Shown one piece after another: positions 1 through 6,986 of a stretch of DNA of 7,936 nt. The notes beneath the pieces were generated by a model. The model saw nothing but the letters and a program-made list of their open reading frames with translations, did no database searches and was not told where the DNA came from. This stretch comes from Methylomarinum sp. (lineage in GTDB: Bacteria > Pseudomonadota > Gammaproteobacteria > Methylococcales > Methylomonadaceae): positions 1-7,936 of the forward strand of contig WTAG01000618.1 of assembly GCA_013139755.1 (NCBI GenBank). Reading direction: 5' to 3'. How positions within the stretch are numbered: the stretch's first letter is position 1; every line of letters starts with the position of its first letter. The position numbers were made by a program, and so were the translations under genes.

Positions 1-1407
1 GAAGGCTTTAAAGCTATGCGCATTGCCGAGCTGGAAATTAAAGGTAAATATGATAAAACCGAACATGATAAGTTTTTTGCTTATTTTGACTGGCGTCAGT
101 TTAGTGAAGAAGAATATTTACTCTGCCCGCCATTAGTTACACTCGGTGCAGAAGGCAGCAGCTTTGACTCCGGCTTCCAAAATTTGTCTCATAGCCTTAT
201 CTCTGGCTTGCCGATTAAAGTACTGGTATTAGATAATCAACTACCTAATGACTCTGATAGCACACGTAAAGAATTAAGCCTTATTGCAATGGCGCATCGT
301 ACCGCTTATGTCCAACAAGGTTCAATCTCAAATACCTCGCATTTATTAGCCGGTTTTATCGATGGCCTCAATTATAGAGGTCCTGCTTTATGGAGTATTT
401 ACGCATCAAACCAGCCTGAAAATGGAATCGCTAACAACTCGCTAACCTTACAAAGTAAATTAGCGGTTGAATCTCGCGCTTATCCACTAACTACTTTTGA
501 TCCCAGACTTGGAAAAACATGGGAAGAATGCATCTGTCTAGCCGGCAATCCTGACTTAGATCAAGACTGGATTATCTATTCATTAGATTACACCGATGAA
601 TACGGTAACAAGTTTGCTATGGACGTACCTCTTACCTATGCTGACTGGGCACTTACTGAAGCACAATATGCTCATCACTTTAAAGCCGTTTCAGCAGACA
701 GCAGCTCAGATGACATGGTATTACTGACTGAATATATTGAAATGTCTGATCGTGACCAGGCTGAAAACATACCTTTCATTTGGGCAGTGCATCCGCAAAG
801 CAACCATTTACTTAAAGTCGTCGTTTCTGCGAGCATGATATCAGCCACCCAAGAACGTAAAGAGTTTTGGCACACTTTAAAAGGTTTAAGTGGCAATAAC
901 CGTATAGAAGTTGATACCCAAGCGATTGCCGACCAAGCCAAAGCTGAAATGGCACAGACCATAACGGAAGGCTTAATGAGTATGGTGGGTGGTGATGCCG
1001 GCGCTTTAACCCGTATTTTGGCCGACGTACCGGCAGTGGCTGCAAAAACACCCACTGCACCAGTACCTAAACCTGCTGCACCAAAAGCACCAGAGCCAAA
1101 ACCAGCCGCTGAAGCAGCTAAAAAAGAAGCGGCCGATAAAAAACCTGCTGCACCCGCATTTGAGCCAGTCTGGATTGAAACACCGGATTGTACGACCTGT
1201 GATGAATGTGTCGATATTGCACCGGGTATTTTTCAATACAATGCAGAGAAAAAGGCCATCGTCATAGACCCAACCAAAGGCACTTTTGAGGACATTGTAC
1301 GTTCAGCAGAAAAATGTACTGCGGTAATTATCCACCCAGGTACACCATGGAATCCTGATGAACCAAATCTGGACAAATTGATCAAACGCGCTGAAAAATT
1401 TCAGTAA
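1..1407 (+). CDS. PFOR-like 2-oxoacid:ferredoxin oxidoreductase, C-terminal part with fused ferredoxin domain (5' truncated by window edge)
   Basis: The frame is open from base 1, so the Met at 16 is probably internal and the gene starts upstream. Residues below count from that Met. Residues 37-240 follow the C-terminal thiamine-diphosphate (TPP) domain of pyruvate:ferredoxin oxidoreductases: CPPLVTLGAEG, then SGLPIKVLVLD, SRAYPLTTFDP, and later PFIWAV and EFWHTLKGL. The usual metal-binding GDG is GAEG here (44-47), and the segment that normally reads SNTGGQ is PNDSDST (77-83), so cofactor binding may be altered. An Ala/Pro/Lys-rich linker (about 338-386) leads to a one-cluster ferredoxin domain with Cys392, Cys395, Cys398 (CxxCxxC) and Cys434. 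Members of the family oxidise 2-oxoacids to acyl-CoA and reduce ferredoxin in the cytoplasm. The gene runs 58 bp ahead of rnfC on the same strand, which suggests electron exchange with Rnf. Family assignment is solid; substrate and activity are unknown. Confidence 0.8.
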   Translation, partial: EGFKAMRIAELEIKGKYDKTEHDKFFAYFDWRQFSEEEYLLCPPLVTLGAEGSSFDSGFQNLSHSLISGLPIKVLVLDNQLPNDSDSTRKELSLIAMAHRTAYVQQGSISNTSHLLAGFIDGLNYRGPALWSIYASNQPENGIANNSLTLQSKLAVESRAYPLTTFDPRLGKTWEECICLAGNPDLDQDWIIYSLDYTDEYGNKFAMDVPLTYADWALTEAQYAHHFKAVSADSSSDDMVLLTEYIEMSDRDQAENIPFIWAVHPQSNHLLKVVVSASMISATQERKEFWHTLKGLSGNNRIEVDTQAIADQAKAEMAQTITEGLMSMVGGDAGALTRILADVPAVAAKTPTAPVPKPAAPKAPEPKPAAEAAKKEAADKKPAAPAFEPVWIETPDCTTCDECVDIAPGIFQYNAEKKAIVIDPTKGTFEDIVRSAEKCTAVIIHPGTPWNPDEPNLDKLIKRAEKFQ

Positions 1408-1412
1408 TGGAA

Positions 1413-1430
1413 GTGAGGCTTTAGCCTCAC
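1413..1430 (+). other. perfect intergenic hairpin upstream of rnfC
   Basis: The arms gtgaggct (1413-1420) and agcctcac (1423-1430) are exact reverse complements separated by two bases. In RNA this is a 7-bp stem with a TTTA loop. It starts five bases after the stop of the PFOR-like gene and ends 35 bases before rnfC. No run of T follows on either strand, so it does not look like an ordinary Rho-independent terminator. It could be an RNA-processing or stability element that separates the expression of the two genes. Confidence 0.5.
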
Positions 1431-1465
1431 CCATATAAAACAGGCATCCATCGCTTAAAGCACCT

Positions 1466-2805
1466 ATGAATCTATTCAAGCTTTTTGGCAAAAAAACATT
1501 CCCTCACGGCTTACATCCCGAAGGGTTTAAAGAAGAAACACACGACCACCAAACGCGTCGTCTGCCTTTTGCTGCTCAAATTATTTTACCCTTATCTCAA
1601 AACATCGGTAAACCTGCGATTCCATTAGTACATGTAGGTCAACAAGTCCGCCGTGGCCAGCTAATTGCTAAAGCTGATGGTTTTATGTCCGTACCTCTGC
1701 ATGCCTCAGTTACTGGCACTATAAAAAAAATTGATTTAGTACCTAACGCCAGAGGCAATAAAGAGCAGGCGATTATCATCGATACGGCACTTAGTTCAAC
1801 ACAAACGCAACTTGCCAGTGAGTTTAAAGACTTTGAGCAAATGTCCCGTAAAGAACTGATTCAAGCGGTACAAAATACAGGTATGGTTGGGCTAGGTGGA
1901 GCCTCCTTCCCTACCCACGTTAAAATGAATATTCCAGATGATTGTAATATTCATACCATCCTCATTAATGGCTGTGAGTGTGAACCCTTTTTAACCACTG
2001 ACCACCGAGTAATGCTTGAGCAAATCGAGTATTTACTGCGTGGTATACGTATCGCCATGAAATCGGTTGACGCCCCTAAAGCCATTATTGGGATAGAAGA
2101 CAATAAAATTAATGTTCTTGAAGCGATAAAACCGCAACTACCTGACGATGGCAGCATTACCATAGAAGCCGTCGCCACGAAATACCCTCAGGGCGCTGAG
2201 AAAATGCTGGTGTATTCTCTATTGGGAGAGGAAATTCCATCAGGAAAACTACCTTCATCCATTGGGGTTGCTATTTTAACGTTGCGACATTAGCGGCCAT
2301 AGGTGAATTACTACCTTACCAACAAGGCTTAATCGAACGCATTGTGACCATCACTGGCGATGACCTTAACAAACCAGGGAATTATCTGGTTCCACTCGGC
2401 ACACCGTTAAGCCATATTCTTGAGCATGCAGAATTTACCGGCAACGAAGCTGAATTAATCTTAGGTGGCCCAATGATGGGTATGCCCGCAGGGTTTTTAA
2501 ATACCCCAGTTAAAAAAGGCACTGGAGCTGTTTTAGTACTGGATAAACGCGCCACTAAACGTGATGATATTCTACCCTGCATAAAATGCTCCATGTGTTT
2601 ACAAGTCTGCCCTATAAACCTAAACCCTTCGGAACTGGGGATGCTGGCAGCAAAACGTAAATATGATGTAATGGAAGAACAATACAACCTGAATGATTGC
2701 TTTGAATGTGGCTGCTGTAGTTACGTCTGTCCATCAAATATTCCTTTAGTGCAATACTTTAGAATTGCCAAGACCTTGAATCGTGAACGACATCGAATGG
2801 AATAG
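1466..2805 (+). CDS. rnfC: Rnf complex subunit RnfC, reading frame interrupted by a one-base deletion
   Basis: RnfC is the peripheral NADH-oxidising subunit of the Rnf complex, carrying FMN and two 4Fe-4S clusters. The first frame (1466-2293) has the N-terminal signature FPHGLHPEGF, the Gly-rich nucleotide-binding motif GMVGLGGASFPT (139-150), the INGCECEP motif (168-174) and KYPQGAEKML. It then runs into LTLRH and a stop at 2291-2293. The family sequence resumes without loss one frame over, from base 2281 (VATLAAIGELLPYQQGLIER), down to 2805. That part carries two CxxCxxCxxxCP motifs (bases 2578-2730). One extra T in the run at 2274-2277 would restore AIFNVAT and a protein of about 446 residues. 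The protein ends soon after the second cluster motif, so it lacks the long charged C-terminal extension of the E. coli homologue. No in-frame alternative start is visible upstream of 1466, and the ribosome site is weak. Identity is certain; whether the break is real is open. Confidence 0.93.
2274..2277 (+). other. frameshift site in rnfC (T-run one base short)
   Basis: Frame 2 reads GVAI then LTLRH-stop. Frame 1 reads V-A-T-L-A-A-I-G from 2281. Reading ATTTTTAAC in place of ATTTTAAC gives the family-like GVAIFNVATLAAIG. The junction is a homopolymer, the usual place for a sequencing indel or a slippage mutation. Confidence 0.85.
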
Positions 2806-2853
2806 TCCAACCAAAAGTTCACGCCTCAAATTTAAACAAAAACAAAAAACAAG

Positions 2854-3423
2854 ATGCCAGTAACTCAGCTCAGAAATATTTACCAAATAAAAATAACGCT
2901 AACCGGGGGAAAACCACCGATTTGGCGTAGAGTGTTAGTCTCTAGCAATATGTCACTTGAGGACTTGCACTTAAGCATTCAAATTGCAATGGGCTGGACT
3001 AACGATCACCTTCATCAGTTTATAGCCAACGATGTCTTTTATGGAATAAAAGATGATGACTTTGATAGTTATATGGAGTTGGAAGATGAAGCCAAATACA
3101 AAATAAACCAGTTATTAAAATCAGAAAAAGATTTAATCAAATATGAATATGATTTTGGTGATGGCTGGGAACACAAAATACTTTTAGAAAAAATATTACC
3201 GTTCAGTACAGATCATAAGCTGCCACGTTGTATCAAAGGGAAAAGAGCCTGTCCGCCTGAAGATTGTGGTGGTATTTGGGGTTACGCAGAACTCCTAGAG
3301 GCAATTAATGATCCTGAGCACCCGGAACACGACAGTATGCTGGAATGGTTAGGTGAAGATTTTGATTCGGAAGCATTGGATATTAACGAAATTAATGAAC
3401 TGCTACTGGAATATATCCGTTAG
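2854..3423 (+). CDS. plasmid pRiA4b ORF-3 family protein, inside the rnf operon
   Basis: This 189-residue soluble acidic protein matches the pRiA4b ORF-3-like family. Visible family hallmarks are PPIWRR (21-26), an HLHQF motif (52-56), YEYDFGDGWEHKI (97-109), CPPEDCGG (133-140), GYAELLEAI (143-151) and WLGEDFD near the end. The length is about that of a single complete family domain. The biochemical role of the family is not established, though members often occur on plasmids and in mobile or accessory regions. Here the gene lies between rnfC (48 bp upstream) and rnfD (24 bp downstream), in the same direction and with no obvious promoter of its own, so it is probably co-transcribed. The start at 2854 follows an A-rich stretch with no clear Shine-Dalgarno site. 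No link to Rnf function is known; it is most simply an inserted passenger gene. Confidence 0.85.
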   Translation: MPVTQLRNIYQIKITLTGGKPPIWRRVLVSSNMSLEDLHLSIQIAMGWTNDHLHQFIANDVFYGIKDDDFDSYMELEDEAKYKINQLLKSEKDLIKYEYDFGDGWEHKILLEKILPFSTDHKLPRCIKGKRACPPEDCGGIWGYAELLEAINDPEHPEHDSMLEWLGEDFDSEALDINEINELLLEYIR

Positions 3424-3447
3424 CATTCTTACATAAAAAAAACACGC

Positions 3448-4485
3448 ATGGCCAATCAACCAAAAATAGATATACGCACCTCGCCGTATATACGCAAAGC
3501 CCCTACAGTGGCAGAAATTATGCGTAATGTGGTCTACGCATTACTGCCTTTAGCGGCTTATGCTGTTTACCAATTTGGTATCAGTGCACTGGCTTTAATG
3601 GTTGTAACAGTACTTTCTTGCATAGGCACAGAACATTTATTCTGTAAATTACAGGATAAAAAAACCACCATCGGTGATGCCAGCGCCATTATTACAGGCT
3701 TGTTACTGGCAATGACATTACCTCCAGGTTTTCCCTTATGGATGGGTGCTGTAGCTGGGTTTATTGCTATCGCTATGGGTAAAACATTATTTGGTGGCAT
3801 TGGTTTTAATGTCTTTAACCCTGCCTTAGTAGGGCGTGCATTTATTCAAGCAACTTTTCCGGTATCAATCACCACATGGACTCCTGCCCTGGCGACAAAT
3901 CGCTTTGTTGAGTTTATTCCTTCAACATTAGCCTTACCTTTTATGAAGCCGGCCGCAACCGCAGAATGGACAGCACAAGTGAGTGTTGATGGCTTTACTG
4001 GTGCTACGCCTTTAGCTCTGATGAAATTCCAGGGCATTATGACAGATAGCTATGATTTGTTTTTAGGTCTCACAGCAGGCTCCGCTGGTGAAACCTCATC
4101 TCTTTTGATTTTGATTTGTGGCGCTTATTTAATCGCTAAAAAAATGCTAGATTGGCGAATCCCGGCTGCAGTCATCTTGGGTACAGTCATTGCAGCAGAA
4201 TGCTTTTACCTGATGGACAGCACCCAATACCCTAGCCCTGCTTTTATGATCTTTTCTGGTGGATTAATATTCGCTGCGGTCTTTATGGCCAGTGACATGG
4301 TGGCATCTCCTGTTACTCCAATGGGTATTTTAGTATTTGGTTTACTGGTTGGCTTTTTAACAGTGATTATCCGTTTATTTGGCGGCCTGACTGAAGCTGT
4401 TATGTATGCGATTTTATTTGGCAATGCCGCCACACCACTGATTGAATCTTATACCCAACCAAGAATATATGGCGGGAAGAAATAA
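3448..4485 (+). CDS. rnfD: Rnf complex subunit RnfD
   Basis: RnfD is an integral membrane subunit with a covalently bound FMN that passes electrons through the Rnf complex. The 345-residue protein has the family N-terminus SPYIRKAPTVAEIM (12-25), several hydrophobic helices, GGIGFNVFNPALVGRAF (116-132) and the FMN attachment motif TGAT (184-187, Thr187 the expected phosphoester site). It also has GSAGETSSL (211-219) and SDMVASPVTPMG (282-293). The length is normal for the family. The start at 3448 has only a weak ribosome site in an A-rich leader, but the N-terminus aligns with known RnfD proteins as I recall them. The stop is one base before the rnfG start, which indicates translational coupling. 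Confidence 0.96.
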   Translation: MANQPKIDIRTSPYIRKAPTVAEIMRNVVYALLPLAAYAVYQFGISALALMVVTVLSCIGTEHLFCKLQDKKTTIGDASAIITGLLLAMTLPPGFPLWMGAVAGFIAIAMGKTLFGGIGFNVFNPALVGRAFIQATFPVSITTWTPALATNRFVEFIPSTLALPFMKPAATAEWTAQVSVDGFTGATPLALMKFQGIMTDSYDLFLGLTAGSAGETSSLLILICGAYLIAKKMLDWRIPAAVILGTVIAAECFYLMDSTQYPSPAFMIFSGGLIFAAVFMASDMVASPVTPMGILVFGLLVGFLTVIIRLFGGLTEAVMYAILFGNAATPLIESYTQPRIYGGKK

Positions 4486-4486
4486 C

Positions 4487-5200
4487 ATGACTGATCCAAC
4501 AGAAAACAAAGCCAATGAAGTTCCACCCTTACCTTCAAGTTTCTCATTAATCTCAACCCTAGGCATCGTTGCCATGCTCTCGGGGTTTTTAGTGGTTTTA
4601 GTTTATGAATATACCAAACCAATTATTGCAGAGAATCAACGCATAGCAACAGAACGCGCTATTTTTAAAGTATTACCTCAAGCGACTCAACGTCTTACTT
4701 TTATAATTAAAGAGGGCAAAGTCACGCCAGCAGTTGATAAAGCTAGAGGGGAATTAATCTATGCCGGATATGATGCTGACAACAACTTTATAGGCATGGC
4801 ACTTAATGCTGCCGAACAAGGCTACCAAGACATCGTAAAATTACTCTACGGTTACAATCCAGACACTGGTTGTATTACCGGCTATGACGTTTTGAAAAGC
4901 ACAGAAACCCCTGGTTTTGGCACAAAAATAACCACTGACCAAGACTTTCTAGCAAATTTTAATTGTCTGGATGCCAGCGTTAATACTGAACAAACAGGCT
5001 TAAAAAATGTCATTAGAACAGTACGTCATGGCACAAAGCAGAACCCTTGGGAAATAGATGCTATTTCAGGCTCCACTATTACCTCTAACGCTGTTGGCCG
5101 AATGTTCAATCAAAGCGGTCAAACGTTACACCCTATTATTGCCAAAAACCTTACTCAGCTAAAAACAGCTATGCAATCAAAAAGAGACGACCATGAGTAA
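4487..5200 (+). CDS. rnfG: Rnf complex subunit RnfG
   Basis: RnfG is a single-pass membrane protein with a large extracytoplasmic FMN-binding domain. I chose the ATG at 4487, one base after the rnfD stop and downstream of GGGAAG, over the upstream in-frame ATG at 4442, which lies within rnfD. The resulting 237-residue protein has a proline-containing cytoplasmic lead, one hydrophobic segment at about 22-40, the ETPGFGTKI motif (140-148) and the covalent FMN site SGSTIT (194-199, Thr197 the expected attachment residue). FMN transfer to this Thr normally needs ApbE, which is not in the window. The last eight bases overlap the start of rnfE. Confidence 0.95.
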   Translation: MTDPTENKANEVPPLPSSFSLISTLGIVAMLSGFLVVLVYEYTKPIIAENQRIATERAIFKVLPQATQRLTFIIKEGKVTPAVDKARGELIYAGYDADNNFIGMALNAAEQGYQDIVKLLYGYNPDTGCITGYDVLKSTETPGFGTKITTDQDFLANFNCLDASVNTEQTGLKNVIRTVRHGTKQNPWEIDAISGSTITSNAVGRMFNQSGQTLHPIIAKNLTQLKTAMQSKRDDHE

Positions 5201-5870
5201 ATCGACTAAAAAAGCAGCACCATTAACCATGGATGTATTTACTGCTGGATTATGGAAAGAAAATCCTGTGTTTGTGATGATGCTAGGCTTATGCCCAGTA
5301 CTTGCAGTAACCAATAGTGTTGAGAACTCTTTAGCGATGGGCGCAGCCAGTATTTTTGTTTTGGTCTGTTCAAACGCACTGGTTTCAGCGCTAAGAAACT
5401 TCATCCCTAAGCAAGTACGCATCACCACTTATATTATTATCATTGCCACTTTTGTGACTCTGGTTGATTATATTATTCAAGCTATTAGCTTAGATTTATA
5501 TAACAAACTCGGGGCATTTATTCAGTTAATTGTGGTGAACTGTCTTATCTTAGGCCGTGCTGAAGCTTATGCATCAAAAAACTCATTTAGCAAATCGGTG
5601 ATCAGTGCATTAGGTATGGGCTTAGGATTTACACTGGCTTTAGTCATGCTAGGTGGTGTCAGAGAATTATTAGGTGCAGGACAATTATTAGGTTACCAAG
5701 TTTTTAGCCTTGATTTTGAACCATGGATTGTAATGATTCTTCCGCCAGGCGGCTTCATTGTTTTAGGCTCATGGTTATTACTGATCAACTATGTAGAGCA
5801 ACGTAGAACAGGCAAGTTAATTGCTGACGACATGGCTTCTCACTGTACTGTCAGTCAAACACGGAGCTAA
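5193..5870 (+). CDS. rnfE: Rnf complex subunit RnfE
   Basis: RnfE is a six-helix membrane protein that pairs with RnfA. The conserved cysteines of the pair hold an intramembrane iron-sulfur centre according to structural work on Rnf and Nqr complexes. The 225-residue sequence has LWKENPVFVMMLGLCPVLAV (Cys34), NSVENSLAMG (41-50), IVVNCLILGRAEAYA (Cys117) and GGVRELLGAG (154-163), all typical of RnfE. The length is normal. The start at 5193 overlaps the end of rnfG and is preceded by AAAGAGA. The stop at 5868-5870 shares its last base with the first possible rnfA start, so translation is probably coupled. Confidence 0.96.
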   Translation: MSKSTKKAAPLTMDVFTAGLWKENPVFVMMLGLCPVLAVTNSVENSLAMGAASIFVLVCSNALVSALRNFIPKQVRITTYIIIIATFVTLVDYIIQAISLDLYNKLGAFIQLIVVNCLILGRAEAYASKNSFSKSVISALGMGLGFTLALVMLGGVRELLGAGQLLGYQVFSLDFEPWIVMILPPGGFIVLGSWLLLINYVEQRRTGKLIADDMASHCTVSQTRS

Positions 5871-5872
5871 TG

Positions 5873-6460
5873 ATGAACCCAGAATCACTCAGTTTTATGT
5901 TTCTTGGTGCCGTTTTAATCAACAATTTTGTACTGGCGTTAGTCTTAGGCTTATGTCCTTTTGTCGGTGTATCAGCCAAACGTGATACTGCATTTAACAT
6001 GAGTCTTGCAACGGCATTTGTGATGTTTGTTAGCTCGACTTGTTCTTATGGTATTAATCTTGTATTAACAGCGTTTGATTTGGAGTTTTTACGTTTAATC
6101 AGTTATATCGCGTTAATTGCATCATCCGTGCAACTGGTTGAGATGATTTTAAAGAAATTTAGTCCTGCGTTATTTAGAGCTTTGGGAATATTCTTACCCC
6201 TAATCACAACCAATTGCGCTATTTTAGGCGTTGCCCTATTCCAAACTTCCAGAAACTATGATTTTTTACAATCAGTTTCATTCAGTTTAGGCGCAGGAGC
6301 AGGCTTTGGTTTGGCGATTGTATTAATGGCGGGCTTAAGAGAAAAGTTAGAATTATCCAACTTACCCAATATTACCCAAGCAGCGGCTTTAAGTATGATG
6401 CTTGCTGGGATCTTATCTCTGACTTTTATGGGATTTGCTGGATTAGGAACGACTGTTTAG
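5873..6460 (+). CDS. rnfA: Rnf complex subunit RnfA
   Basis: RnfA is the six-helix membrane partner of RnfE. The sequence has INNFVLALVLGLCPFVGVS (Cys28), LPLITTNCAILGVAL (Cys115) and GAGAGFGLAIVLMAGLREKLE, all family hallmarks. The length of about 195 residues is normal. Two ATG codons stand in tandem at 5870 and 5873. GGAG at 5863-5866 is spaced better for the second (6 bases against 3), so I start at 5873; the first would add only one Met. The gene follows rnfE, giving the order C-D-G-E-A, and no rnfB follows it. The REP-like palindromes begin about 30 bases after the stop. Confidence 0.95.
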   Translation: MNPESLSFMFLGAVLINNFVLALVLGLCPFVGVSAKRDTAFNMSLATAFVMFVSSTCSYGINLVLTAFDLEFLRLISYIALIASSVQLVEMILKKFSPALFRALGIFLPLITTNCAILGVALFQTSRNYDFLQSVSFSLGAGAGFGLAIVLMAGLREKLELSNLPNITQAAALSMMLAGILSLTFMGFAGLGTTV

Positions 6461-6490
6461 GATTAAGCATTTAATAACACCCAAAACTAA

Positions 6491-6601
6491 AAGTGTAGGA
6501 TGGGCAAAGCGATAGCATGCCCATCAAGCTCATAATTAGCGTATTCAATAGCTCGTAGTATAAAAGATGGGCACGAAGAGCCCTTTGCCCATCCTACATT
6601 T
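6491..6601. repeat. REP/BIME-like paired inverted hairpin element
   Basis: The outer arms 6494-6509 and 6583-6598 are a perfect 16-bp inverted repeat (tgtaggatgggcaaag against its complement), extendable by two bases past one mismatch. Each side also contains its own hairpin: gatgggca/tgcccatc at 6499-6506 with 6518-6525, and the same 8-mer pair at 6566-6573 with 6586-6593. The core word GTAGGATGGGCAAAG is, from memory, common in intergenic repeats of several gammaproteobacteria. It fills most of the 183-bp gap between rnfA and the small Cys-rich gene. It could stabilise or terminate the rnf transcript, or bear on the expression of the downstream gene. Confidence 0.85.
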
Positions 6602-6631
6602 ATTGCCATTGATCCTGCAGTGAATTATTTT

Positions 6632-6637
6632 AGAGGA
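6632..6637 (+). promoter_or_regulatory. strong ribosome binding site of the small Cys-rich gene
   Basis: AGAGGA lies six bases before the ATG at 6644. It is the clearest Shine-Dalgarno match in the window and supports this short reading frame as a real gene. Confidence 0.75.
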
Positions 6638-6643
6638 TAAAAA

Positions 6644-6826
6644 ATGTTTAACTTATTAATTACCATCACCATTATTTTTTCTTTGTTAATGGCCTGGGTT
6701 TTGATCCAGCAAGCAGCCAGAAAATTTGCAGCTAACCACCCTGAACTTGGCCCAGCAAAAGAAGAAGGCCTAGGTTGTGGAAAAACCTGTGGCTGTAAAA
6801 AAGGAAGTTGTAGCAAAGAGGATTAA
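6644..6826 (+). CDS. small membrane-anchored Cys-rich protein, candidate Rnf assembly factor (NqrM-like architecture)
   Basis: This is a 60-residue protein. Residues 1-23 are a single hydrophobic helix, followed by a short amphipathic stretch (about 24-43). The tail holds four cysteines in a C-x3-C-x-C-x4-C arrangement (Cys45, 49, 51, 56) with several Gly and Lys. The layout recalls NqrM, the small Cys-rich membrane protein needed to mature the Na+-NQR complex, whose NqrD/NqrE are homologues of RnfA/RnfE. It also recalls FeoB-associated Cys-rich membrane proteins. I cannot assign it firmly to either. It follows rnfA in the same direction but is separated by the REP-like element, and it has a strong ribosome site. 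Insertion of an iron-sulfur centre into RnfA/RnfE would be a fitting role, but that is inference. Confidence 0.75.
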   Translation: MFNLLITITIIFSLLMAWVLIQQAARKFAANHPELGPAKEEGLGCGKTCGCKKGSCSKED

Positions 6827-6829
6827 GTT

Positions 6830-6986
6830 ATACCAATCCTAATAGATTTATACTTAAACGCATATGCCTAAGAGAAATCGTCATTCCTGCATGCTCTTAG
6901 CAGGAATCTATAGTGTACGCATGGATTCCCGATTAAAGATTTCGGGAATGACGATCATTACAGTAATTATTTATTGGGATTGGTAT
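6830..6986. mobile_element. 157-bp MITE-like palindromic element between convergent genes
   Basis: Terminal inverted repeats ataccaatcctaata (6830-6844) and tattgggattggtat (6972-6986) match at 14 of 15 positions. Nested inside is a perfect 11-bp inverted repeat, atcgtcattcc at 6877-6887 with its complement at 6945-6955. Three smaller stems lie within it: ttcctgc/gcaggaa (6884-6890 with 6900-6906), ggaatc/gattcc (6903-6908 with 6924-6929) and ttcccga/tcgggaa (6926-6932 with 6942-6948). The whole could fold as a cloverleaf. There is no transposase or credible coding frame. CGTCATTCC...GGAATGACG is, from memory, a frequent core of bacterial intergenic repeats. A TA target duplication is possible but cannot be told apart from the palindromic ends. 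It begins four bases after one stop codon and ends in the opposing one, so it may act as a bidirectional terminator. Confidence 0.8.

Noticed and set aside
675..1236. Several minus-strand frames opposite the PFOR-like gene
   Set aside because: They are antisense to a clearly conserved coding region and have odd Cys/Trp/Phe-rich compositions, as expected from shadow frames.
1413..1430. Rho-independent terminator
   Set aside because: The stem is good but neither strand has a following T-run.
2271..2293. Programmed -1 ribosomal frameshift in rnfC
   Set aside because: The zero-frame codons ATT TTA preceded by T do not form a good X XXY YYZ slippery heptamer, I see no clear pseudoknot downstream, and RnfC is not known to be made this way. 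A one-base indel in a T-run is simpler.
2344..2805. Separate small ferredoxin-like gene starting at GTG 2344
   Set aside because: Family sequence of RnfC continues upstream of this codon in the same frame to about 2281, so this is the C-terminal part of RnfC and not an independent gene.
4442..4486. Upstream start for rnfG at 4442
   Set aside because: It lies within the rnfD coding end. The ATG at 4487 has a better ribosome site and gives a normal RnfG N-terminus.
6603..6631. Sigma-70 promoter TTGCCA-N17-TATTTT for the small Cys-rich gene
   Set aside because: The predicted transcript would start near 6638, after the Shine-Dalgarno site at 6632-6637, so the strong ribosome site would be lost.
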